NCBI GenBank assembly: GCA_043228905.1
Contig: JBHGNT010000005.1
Location: 15,872,001 to 15,936,000, forward strand
Length of the DNA stretch: 64,000 nucleotides
Reading direction: 5' to 3'
Source of the DNA: Azolla caroliniana
Lineage: Eukaryota; Polypodiophyta
Under the pieces are notes generated by a model. The model saw only the letters and a program-made list of their open reading frames with translations. It made no database searches and was not told the DNA's origin. A program made the translations under genes and the position numbers. Below, piece after piece: positions 52,331-63,000 of this stretch. The stretch's first letter is position 1. Each line of letters opens with the position of its first letter.

Positions 52331-53488
52331 AAGCCGAGCGTGTTTTCACTAATCGCACACGCTGTCGTGAAAATCTGTCACTATGTGCGGATTGTGAAGC
52401 GGAAACATCGGGGTTCTGAATTGGAAGGATTTGAAGTTTGTACTAGCTTTAGCGAGAAAGTATTTAAGATAGATTGAGAGAGATTGATATGGAGAAAGAG
52501 AGATTGAGATAAAGATTAAACGCTTAACTTTAGATTTGAGAGACAAGATACATTAACAATAGGATAACAAGTTTCTTATTTTTCCCCAAAATTTTCATTG
52601 TTTTTCTCTTGATTGATTCCTCCACTCTTTTATAGATGCCCCCATTCATATGGTGCATGTGAGGGTGCAAGACATGCACATAATGCATGAAATGCATGTT
52701 TGCCATGTCATCATCTAAACTCTCATGTATGAGAATTTACATATAAAATGATCAAAGTAAAACTTTTGAAGTTATGACTTGGCTTAGTGGTAAACCTATT
52801 GACTTTCAACTTGGAGGTGCAAGGTTCAAATTCTTAGTTGCACCCCCTTTGTATACAAATTTTCTTTTTACTAGGCTTTTTAGTCTTGTTTTTACAAATG
52901 TTTAAGTGCATATTACACATTCACTTGACCTCCAAAGAACTAGACGTTTTGTTCGTTTCACACCGGAAAACTTCAAGATATCGTGCGTCACGATAAATCT
53001 ACCTATCCGTTCCATCCGATCCGCATCCGTCCGGTCCGGTCCCATCCGGCCCGATCCGCATGCCATCTGGTTCCTTCTAGTCTGCAACCCGAGCCGGTTC
53101 CATCCAGTGTGCATACCGATCCGGTTTCGTAGTTGTCCGATCGCTATCCGGTTCTGGTTCCGGTCCCCATCCAGTTCCGGTTCCGTTGCCGTCCGATCAC
53201 CGGTTCCATCGCCTTCCGTCCGCCGGTCCGGTGCCATCCAAAACCAATGAACTCGGCTACATCCATTCGTCAAGTCATACAACTCAACCTTTCTATGCTC
53301 CAAACACATATATATATTATAAAGAGATATTGGTATGCTTATATAATCTGGGATCCTTATTTGTCCTGTCTATGTGGGATATCTCATAGTTTTATTTTTC
53401 TCTTCTTCTTCGCAATCTTCATACCCACATAACTTGACACTTAGTTGTTCATCGGGCCGAGCGTGTTTGCCCTAATCGCACACGCTCA
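52331..53488. repeat. Interval flanked by about 33-bp direct repeats, within gypsy J leader
   Basis: ccgagcgtgttttcactaat (at about 52334) and ccgagcgtgtttgccctaat (at about 53456) continue as cgcacacgct and flank about 1.1 kb. The inside has a copia-LTR-like start (gtgcggattgtgaagcggaa), a tRNA-like segment and a tract of ccggttcc/catccg motifs at 52990-53240. No protein domain was seen. It may be an insertion or a duplication by recombination. Confidence 0.45.
52774..52860 (+). repeat. Possible tRNA-derived SINE fragment
   Basis: tggcttagtggtaaac resembles a pol III A box, and ggttcaaattc a B box, about 45 bp apart. The spacing fits a tRNA-derived SINE head. No defined tail or duplication was found. 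Confidence 0.35.
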
Positions 53489-53518
53489 CCTCATGGCCCT
53501 TTTGCATATGATGTTGAG

Positions 53519-53767
53519 TATGCCACTCTTCCCTTTATTGAGCCATCACTTGGCCGATTCTATGGGATGTTGTGGTCTTAATGAGGTGTAGGTTGCCTAC
53601 CTATGCCACTCTACTCTCTATTGAGTCATCACTTGGCCGATTCTATAGGATGTTGTGGCCTTGAGGAGGTATATGTCGCTTACCTATGCCACTTTACTCT
53701 TTATTGAGCCATCACTTGACCGATTCTAGGGAGATGTGGTGGCCTTGAGGAGGTGCATGTCGACTAC
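53519..53767. repeat. 83-bp tandem repeat, three copies
   Basis: Units beginning tatgccactct at 53519, 53602 and 53685, each with ttgagccatcacttggccga and gatgttgtggccttgaggag. They lie in the leader of the presumed gypsy J. Confidence 0.9.
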
Positions 53768-54763
53768 CTTAGGGTTTCATACCTTAAGGCATGCTTAATG
53801 TTCATACACCTAATTGATTATTAATCTAATTATTTTCTAATTACACAAATTGTCTTTTCACTTTTTGATGATTTTCTCATAATTGTCATTAAATATCCAC
53901 CCACAATTAACTCTCTTTCTTGCCATTAATTTAAGTTCATCTACATTTTTTACGTACGTTTAATGGTGTAACGATTCATGTAGACTAATTTTTAATATTG
54001 AGTGGGCATCATGCCACTTTTTGAACATTTTTTCCAAAGTGTTCTCTAGGTTTGACTCATGTAATCAAGGCTTAGAACTCGATTAAAAACACATGAGTTC
54101 CCCTCTTGATGTTTTACTCATAAATTTGAGTACTACATCTTTGCGTAGAACACCACCACCATTTGTATCAATTTGTGGCTTATGTCACAATTGTGCAAAT
54201 TACAACCACCATATTGGGATGTATATGTGCATACCTCACACCATCCATTTATTTGTGACATGTTTTTTAGTAGGTAGCACATGGGTTTTTTTTACCCTTG
54301 TTTTTGTCACTACTTGATTCTTATGGGTAGTGCCTTATTTTATCGTTTTTATCATAACGTTTTCTTGTTACTCACAAGACTAGAATATTACTTGCGAGTG
54401 CACTTGTTTTTTCACGTAATACAATTTCTCGACCATATCAATACATGTTGGGTTGACATTCTAATATAAGGCTAACTAGGAAACTACATTGATGTTAGAA
54501 CCATGGTTGAGCCTCGGGGAGCCGCCATGATTATTCAAGATAGAGATCCAAGAAAGACATCTTAGCTATGTTTCCCCCCCATGGTTCTTAAAACACCATA
54601 GTGTTACCATAGTTATCGGATCTCGAATCACATCTCATATGTCTAGAGGGGTAAAGACGTGAGATGCTTTCTTGGTAAAGTTCTTACAATCAAAATTTCA
54701 AACATTCATTTTGCTTGTGTATTTTCTGAACCTCATTTATATTGTATACCCACAACTTGCATC
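53768..54763. other. Leader region before gypsy J gag
   Basis: No gene recognised. AT-rich. The tract atgttagaaccatggttgag near 54490 and ccatggttcttaaaacacca near 54580 form a weak inverted arrangement. Confidence 0.4.
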
Positions 54764-57700
54764 ATGGAACCAGTTTTGAACGTTGTTAGAGCGATCTCTC
54801 CGACCGAGACCTCGCAACTCCAATCCGCATCTCGCACACAAGCTGACATCATTATTGAGCAATTGCTCACTACTACCTTGAATCAATTGGCCGAAATGAG
54901 GTAGGCCAATATGGCATTGGAAAAGAAATTCCAAGAATTGACTATTGAGTCCAAGAAAGAAGGTGAACCTTCTTTCGTAGTAACGCCATTCAAGGGAGAT
55001 AAGAAAGAAAGAACCAAGGAGGCCATTAACACTTGGCTTGGTCTTTGGGAGTCTCACTTTGAACTCCACCCCAAGTCCGATGCTGTAAAAATTGGTTATG
55101 TCGGTTCGTGAGTTAGGTGGCCGAGCTGCTGCTTGGTGGCGTGACCTAAGGACTACAAAGAACTTACCCACAAGTTGGGAAGGTTTCATTGATGTTTTTA
55201 AGAAACAATTTTGTAGCCACCTTCTCAAACTGAACAAGTTTAACACTTGCCCACGTTGTCGAGTAAGCCATTTACCTCTCTCGAGGATTATGTGCATCAT
55301 GCTCGAACCCAGATCCAAAAATCGGAGCTTACGAGTGAGAAATGGTTTGTTGCTTGCTTTTTGAATGGTATTCCCAATGGGGATTACCATTAGATTGTCC
55401 ATAACAAGAACCCCACAATTTTCGAGGAAGCCGTCAACATTAGACTTCAGTACCATATGACTTCCAAGAAAGACCACAATAAACCTGAGTTCGCCAAAAC
55501 TTCGAATGTCAAGTTCATTGGGAAACGTAAGCAATCCAGTGACACTCTTGACCGCAACTCCAAGAAATCAAACCTCTTTTGTGCATATTGCAAGAAGCGG
55601 GGCCACACAAGGATACTTGTCGTTGTCGTGAGAGGAAGTCAATGAACACCCCCCCTCAAAACAAATATACAAGTCACATAGGTGAGTCTTTTGATGTTGT
55701 TGAAGTTCATACCAACCACTTACGTTCATGTGAATGCACTTTTCTTTCACATTTACTTGGACCTAATGATTTACTCCGAGCAGTCGGGTATATCAATGGA
55801 ACACAAGCACATTTCTTGTTTGATTCCGGTAGTTCTCACAATTTTCTTAATGATCACTTTGTGCAGCAAATAGAACTCCACATAAACGCAAGTGATCATA
55901 TCTATCAAGTTTACATGGAAAATGGAAGCCTTCAATACATCAGTGGCATTGTTTGGCAACTGCCAATTCAAATAGATACCTATTTAGAGAAGCTAGACTT
56001 TCATGTTATGGAACTACAATCCGCAGGTGTCATTTTAGGATACTCTTGGTGTTTTAATAAACCCTTCTTTGTCCATTGATTGGGTTAATCACTCAATCAC
56101 ATTTGAACTTAATAATTGTAAACATTTTATTCAATGTTCCAAACTTCCTTCTCGTTCACTTGTGTCTTCTAAATCTTTAAGTGAGTATTCTAGTTCATTA
56201 ATTTATTTGTGTGTAATTGATCCTACGCTTCAATTTATTATTTTAATATTGATGCCACACAATTACCACATTATGAACAGTGATTACTAGACTCTATTTT
56301 AGACGATTTTCAAGACGTGTTTCCTAATGAATTGCCGTTTACTTTACCACCAAAACGTAATGTGGACCATCAAATTGAACTCATCCCCGATGCTGCGCTT
56401 GTGAGCATTCCACCTTACCGACTTAATCGATTAGAAGAGGATGAGATCGCTAAACAACTTTTAAGGAATACTTGAGTATGGGCCACATTAGGTATAGTAA
56501 ATCACCTTGGGGTGTGCTAGTTCTATTAGTTAAGAAGAAGGAAGGTTCATGGCGAATGTGTATCAATTATCGCCGTTTGAATAAAAGGACAATTAAAAAT
56601 TCATATCCGTTACCTCGTGCTGATGATTTGATTGATCGTTTGCATGAGACCCGATATTTTACGAAAATTGACTTCCGAATAGGTTATCATTAGTTTCGCA
56701 TTGCCAAGGATGATATTCCTAAAACCGCTTTTCGTACACGCTATGCCCATTATGAGTTTTTAGTCATGCCTTTCGGGTTGACTAATGCTCCAACCACATT
56801 CCAACAAGCAATGAATGACATTTTCCGAGATCAAGTTGGTGATTTTGTTGTCGTCTTCTTGGATGATATTTTGATACATAGCTGTACCTTGCAAGATCAT
56901 GTTCAACATGTTCGATTTGTTTTGCAAAAGTTGCATGGCAACTCTTTCTATGCAAAACATTCAAAATGTGATTTTTTCCAAAACTCTATTGTGTACCTAG
57001 GTCATTTAATTACGGAAAATGACGTTGAAATTGAACCTTCTCATATTGAACAACTTGACAAATCATTTGAGACACTCAAAGAGCATGTGTGTCAAGCTTC
57101 CATTCTTCTATTACCGGACCCTTCTAAGCCTTTCTCAATCGAATCCAATGCTAGTGATTATGCTATTCGTGCCGTTCTTTATCAAAGTGGTCACCCTATT
57201 GCTTTTGAAAGTAAGAAGCTTGATGCTGCTCAATCTCGGTATTCGGTTCAAGAGAAAGAGTTGTTTGCGGCAATACATGCACTTAAAACATGGAGACACT
57301 ATCTCTATGGAAATAAATTTGTGGTTACAACAAACCATCAATCATTGAAGTATTTTTGTGACCAGCCAGATCTTGTTGGTTGTAAAGGCCATTGGGATGA
57401 CCTTATGCAAGATTTTGATTTTTCCATACAGTATCGCAAGGGTTCTATGAACACCGTTGCAGATGCTCTTAGTTGCATTAAAGATGTTAACATGCTTAGC
57501 TTCATGGAAATAAAATATGATCTTTTAGATCACCTTTGAGGGAAATACCTTGACGACAGTTATTTCTCAAAATACTAGAGGAAAGCCGAATCTGGTTTAG
57601 ATGCCGTTTCTAGCACCCTATCCTCGAAGGTGACCTTTCACATTAAAAACAGTTTGCTCTACCGTAGTGGAAAGGTCCGTGTTCCAGATTTAGCAAATGT

Positions 57701-57902
57701 AAAACAGAAAATTCTTCATGAATGTCATGATGCACCATCTGCTGGTCATCTTGGAATACAACGCACACTCGTTGTCATCTCGAGTACTTTTTTCTAGCCT
57801 AAGATGTGCTCTAACGTGCATAAATATGTAACTCAATGCTTACAATGTCAGCTTAATAAGTCAGAACGACTTAACGTTGCTGGTCTTTTGCATTCCTTAG
57901 AT
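54764..57902 (+). pseudogene. Gypsy J gag-protease-RT-RNase H-integrase start, broken
   Basis: Gag begins MEPVLNVVRAISPTETSQ, with FVVTPFKGDKKERTKEAINT and LGGRAAAWWRDL, then a CAYCKKRGH zinc knuckle (about 55580) and protease (FLFDSGSSHNFLNDHF, about 55820). RT follows ([62 protein letters not shown]), then RNase H (IESNASDYAIRAVLY, YSVQEKELFAAIHALK) and the start of integrase (HECHDAPSAGHLGIQRTL, CLQCQLNKSERLN). Stops or shifts lie at about 54904, 55111, 55364, 56079, 56475, 56693, 57539 and 57798. The integrase is cut by the copia F LTR at 57924. Confidence 0.85.
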
Positions 57903-57923
57903 ATTCTCGTAAAGAATCGATGG

Positions 57924-58373
57924 TGATTCTTGTGCAGCGGAATAGATGTGCGTTATGTGCGTATATGTGTGAGTGAAAAAAAGAGGAGAGAAAAGAGAAC
58001 TCAAGATAGATAAATGAGAGGAAAATAGAATACTCAAGAAGAAGGTGTATATTTCACAAGTAGAATAAGAATTACAAAATGTAGCACAACAAGGAGTCAC
58101 AATCGACTTAGTATGAAGTGTGAGGAGAGTGCTTTATATATAGTCACCCTCTCTCTTTATTAACTAACTACAACAACCACTCTCTCTCTTGGGGAATGTG
58201 AAGACTCATAGTCATGGGGAATATGTAACTCATTAGTATGTGCCATAGAATATGATTCTATGGCACATAGTTAATGTGTAGAGAGTAGTAGTATGACTCT
58301 TGACATTTGAGTAATCATAGATTCTCAAAAGGTGTGTTCACACTTTGCACTATCTCGATCTTGATTCTCAACA
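57924..58373 (-). repeat. 3' LTR of copia F
   Basis: On the minus strand it starts TGTTGAGAATCAAG right after the purine tract TTGAGGGGGCG and ends near 57924. About 450 bp. The left flank gatgg is the expected duplication copy; the other copy is outside the window. Confidence 0.75.
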
Positions 58374-58379
58374 CGCCCC

Positions 58380-59351
58380 CTCAAGCTCAACTTGGGTCGG
58401 TTCCTTTTGATTGATGTTCACTTTGGCTGGTATCCGGTTCGGACGATCTTAGGTGTCCGCTTCGGCTCGTACCCGGTTCAGACGGTATTTGGTGTCCGCT
58501 CGTACCCGGTTCAAACAGTATCCAGTGTCCGCTTCGGCTCGTACCTGGTTCAGATGGTATCTGGTTCTGACTTGTACTCCCCCTCAAGCTTGGCAAGTCA
58601 GGGATCGTCAATCCGAGATCTGACATGAATTGCCGAAGCTCGTCGTCTCTTAGGGCCTTGGTGAAGACGTCGACTATCTGAAGATTCGTGTTGATGTGTA
58701 GAAGATCGACATCTCCGGCCTGAACATGCTCTCGAATGAAGTGGTAGTGCACTTCGATATGCTCGAATCCTTGATGGGAATGCCCAGATCCTTCAAAATC
58801 CTCTTGAGCCATCTGACATCACATGCAAGCTACGGTTGCGCCCCTGTATTCTGCCTCTGTACTCGAAAGTGCGCTAGGCTACTTCTTACTACTCCAAGAT
58901 ATTGCTCCACTACCGAGCGAGAAGACAAATCCAGAGGTCGATCGTCGATCAGCTCAATAGCCGATCCAGTCAGCATCCGTGTACCCTTCGAGTCGAATTG
59001 GTGTGGCCGATGCGTAGAGGATGCCGTAATCCATTGTGCCGCTCACATATCATAATACTCCCTTAGTGCAATCGAAATGGATATCTCGCAGAGTTTGCAT
59101 GAATGCTAGATTTGAAGCCGGGTGGTTGTACCATGTACACCTCCTCTTCTAATTCTCTTTGAAGAAAGGCGTTCTTGACGTCCATTTGGTGGAGGTGCCA
59201 CCCTTTCGCTGCTGCGAGTGCAATCACGGTCCGCATAGTCATCATCTTTGCCAGTGTGGCAAATGTCTCTTCATAGTCGACTCCATGTGTCTGTGCGTAT
59301 CCTTTTGCTACGACTCGAGCTTTGTAGCGGTTTATGGAGCCGTCAACATTA
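58380..59351 (-). pseudogene. Copia F RT and RNase H remnants
   Basis: Minus strand, high to low: RT start ([41 protein letters not shown]) to about 59120, then a deletion that removes the YVDD region. RNase H follows (MDYGILYASATPIRLEGY, TDADWIG near 58960), interrupted by stops, and then IEVHYHFIREHVQAGDVDLL and VFTKALRDDELRQFM. A repetitive Ser/Pro/Glu tail (SEPGTSRSGH-like units) ends near the LTR. Related to copia E. The RT is cut at 59351 by the A' LTR. Confidence 0.85.
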
Positions 59352-59993
59352 TGTTGGTAGACAGGTCCCTCCGGATGGGAAGGGAGAAGAACAGTGCCGA
59401 CGAACAAACTCGGCCGAGGCCTGTTGGCCTCGGCCGAAACGGTATGAACCGAATGGGGAGAACCCGACTTCGGAGAGTCGGATGGTGTAGGCCCGGTATG
59501 AACCGGATGAGGAGTACCCGACTGCGGAGAGCCGGATGGAGCCCATCGAGGCTACATTTGTAAATAGACGAAAAGTCATATTAGTATAAATATGACTTAG
59601 GGCAAACTTTTAGTTTTTTTGGGTGTGTAGTTGTAGTTTGTGTGATTATTCTTCCTTGTTGGTGCAAGAAGAAATCAGAGCACGTAACTGTACAGAGAGA
59701 GAGAGAGAGAGAGAGATGAGGTCGTTGCCTCTGTTGTAACCGCCGCCTGTGGCGAAGATCTGAGAGCACGAGGTCGTTGCCTCAGTGATCTCACTGTTGT
59801 ATATTTCTACATAGCGACAGTTTGCAGCTTGTGGGCTGCCGTGGTTTTTCCCCTATTTTGGGGTTTTCCACATATACCTCCTGTGTACCATTTCTCCTCT
59901 TTTGTGTCGCGTTTCATTACCTGTTTTTCTGTGTATGTAACGAATCTCGGTTGTGGCCGAGCGTCGGACAAAAGGAACGTCAAGTTCTCAACA
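59352..59993 (+). repeat. 5' LTR of copia A'
   Basis: TGTTGGTAGACAGG...AAGTTCTCAACA, 642 bp, with TGTTG/CAACA termini. Contains about two 54-bp-type U3 units, a TATAAATA box (59585-59592) and a GA tract (59694-59717). Flank catta at 59347-59351 is one expected duplication copy. Confidence 0.9.
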
Positions 59994-59995
59994 AG

Positions 59996-60008
59996 TGGTA
60001 TCAGAGCG
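59996..60008 (+). other. Primer binding site of copia A'
   Basis: TGGTATCAGAGCG two bases after the LTR, complementary to initiator tRNA-Met. Confidence 0.9.
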
Positions 60009-60023
60009 AAATCGACACAGAAA

Positions 60024-63000
60024 ATGGATGAATCGTTTGGCGGCATGTTCAAGCTCACCGGCTCCAACTATTCAGTGTGGAAGTCGAAGATGAGGGACAT
60101 GGTCGTGGTAAAAGACCTCTGGCTGCCGGTTCAGTTCGGGGACAAGAGACCGGACAAAATCGACGCCGCGATATGGGAGGTGATGCACATGAAGACAACG
60201 GCGTACATACGGTGCTTCATTGACATGAGCCTGTACAACAACTTCAATGAAGAGAGTAAGGCTCATGAGCTCTGGGAGAAGATCGGCACAATGTTCCAGA
60301 ACAAAAATGCTGTCAATCAGGCGTCGGTATTCTGGAAGCTTGTAAGACTCCGGTACCAAGATGGCTCCAGCATGGCGGAGCATATGAATGCCTTCCAGGG
60401 GCTGATTCACCAGGCAACGTCATTGGAAGTACCTCTTGCCGATGAGGTCCTAGCGCTACTCCTGCTCGGTTCCCTCCCGGATAGCTGGGAGACGTTGGTT
60501 GTTACTTTGGGCAACGCCGGGCCGGAAGGAAAACGGTTATCCCTAGCAAGAGTAAAGTCGAGCTTGCTAGATGAGGAGGCTCGTCGGAAAGACAAAGATA
60601 CGAGCTCCGACTCCAAAGCGCTCCTTACCGAATCGGAACGCGGAAGACATAGAAACCGTAGTCCCCAGAACTGGGAGAAGTCGGGGACACGATCAAAGTC
60701 AAGGGGGAGGCCTACTTGCTTCTATTGCGGCAAGCCGGGACACTTCCAAAAGAACTGTCGGCATTTCCGTAAAGACAAGGAAACCGACGGTACCGATTCG
60801 AAGCAAACCCCGAACCGGAACGGTACAGACCGGAACGGTAAAGACCGGAGGGGGCCGGACCGGAAGGGAACGACGGCAATTGCGGCAAGTGAAGAGGAGT
60901 TGATGCTCATCACCGAGGAGAGTGAGATAAACCATGCCGGCGATGAGATGACCTGGGTGGTAGACTCCGGAGCGTCATTCCACCTTACCCCGGACCAGAA
61001 ATGCTTCTCATCCTACTCAACCGGTGATCACGGCTGTGTCCGGATGGGGAATGAAGGAACATGCCGAATTGTCGGCATAGGAGACGTGTGGCTGACAACA
61101 CCAACCGGATGCAAACTGCTGTTGAAAGATGTCCGACACGTTCCGGAAGTTCTTCTGAACCTGATATCAGCCGGTCGGCTAGATGATGAAGGCTACACGG
61201 GTAGCATCCGGAACGGTGTCATGAAGTTCAGCAAAGGGAGCCTGATTGTGGCTCGGGCCCGGAAGGTAAACACACTGTACCTGATGAATACCCGGTTATG
61301 TCCGGAAGAAGTGAACGTGGCTTCCGACACTGCCGGTGAGCTGTGGCACAAGAGGCTATGTCACATGAGTGAGAAGGGGATGAAGAGGCTTGCAGACGAC
61401 AACCTCATCCCAGTGAAGAACGTGCATTTAGAGAAGTGCACTGATTGTCTGGCCGGTAAGCAGAACCGGACCTCCTTCCGACCAAGGCCACCGATGAGAC
61501 GTAATGCACCACTGGAGTTGGTGCATACGGATGTTTGTCAAGTAGACACGAAGTCACATGCCGGAGCGCAGTACTTCGTGACGTTCATAGATGACCACAG
61601 CCGGAAGCTGTGGGCCACACCGCTGAAGACAAAGGATCAGGTGTTATCCGTCTTCAAAGAGCTCCACGCGAGAGTGGAAAGAGAAACCGGCCAGAAGCTG
61701 AAGGCGGTTCGAGCAGATAACGGAGGTGAGTACCGGGGGCAGTTCGAGGAGTACTGCCGCTCGAAGGGAATCCGGCTCGAATTTACCGTGCCGAAGACGC
61801 CGGAACTAAACGGACTGGCCGAGAGGATGAACCGGACCATAATGGAGACGGTCCGGAGTATGCTAGCGCATGCAAAACTACCCAAGAAGTTTTGGGCTGA
61901 GGCACTGTCGACGACGACATATGTGATAAACAGATCACCCTCAGTACCCTTGGACGGAGACACGCCACAGAGAGTATGGACCGGTAAGGAAGTGTCCTAC
62001 CGGCATCTGAGGGTGTTCGGGTGTCTCGCGTACGTGCATGTAGCAAAGGACCGGAGAGGAAAGCTAGATCCAAAGACCCGGCCATGCATATTCCTCGGTT
62101 ACGGTGACGATGAGTTCGGCTACCAAGTGTGGGACCCGGTCGACAAGAAGGTATTCCGGAGTCGAGATATTATCTTCATGGAGGACAAGATGCTCGCCGA
62201 TTGGGAGTCGGAGAAGAAGATAATGAACTCCGAGTCGACTGGTAAGGATAGACTCTACAATGAGCAGACCCAACCGGCAAGAGACCGGTTAGCACTCGAG
62301 GAACCAGCCGGTTACGGTGAGGATACCGAACCGGCAGAAGAAGAAGTAGAGGAAGCTGAGACCGGAACCGGTCAAGACCCCGAATCGGATTCGGATGAAG
62401 AGCAAATGGAGGAACCGATTACCGAAGCCCGAAGACGTAGATATCCTCTCAGAGAGAGAAGGGCGCCCCGGAGATTTCCGGATGCAGAGCATGTCCTGCT
62501 AACCGATGAGGGGGAGCCGGAAAGCTTCAAAGAAGCGAAGGTTGACACCCACAGCCGAAAATGGTCAAGTGCCATGCAGGATGAGATGGATTCCCTGCAT
62601 GAGAACCATACGTACGAATTGGTGGAGCTGCCGAAAGGAAAGCGGGCACTCCGAAACAAGTGGGTATTCAAGTTGAAACCGGGAGATGCCGGCAACCCCC
62701 CGAGATACAAAGCCAGGATCGTGGTGAAGGGGTTCCAGCAGAAGAAGGGCGTGGACTTTGACGAAATATTCGGCCCGGTAGTAAAGATGACCTCCATCCG
62801 GACGGTGCTGAGTATAGCAGCAAGCATGGATCTCGAGGTAGAGCAGCTGGACGTGAAGACGACATTCCTTCACGGCGACCTCGAAGAGGAGATCTACATG
62901 CAGCAACTGGAAGGATTTGTGGAGAAAGGGAAGGAGCACCTGGTATGCCGGTTGAAGAAGAGCCTATACGGACTGAAGCAGGCTCCCCGGCAATGGTATC

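Noticed and set aside
52906-53250. Arg/Pro/Ser-rich frames on both strands
   Set aside because: They come from a GC-rich tract of repeated ccggttcc and catccg motifs, with no domain.
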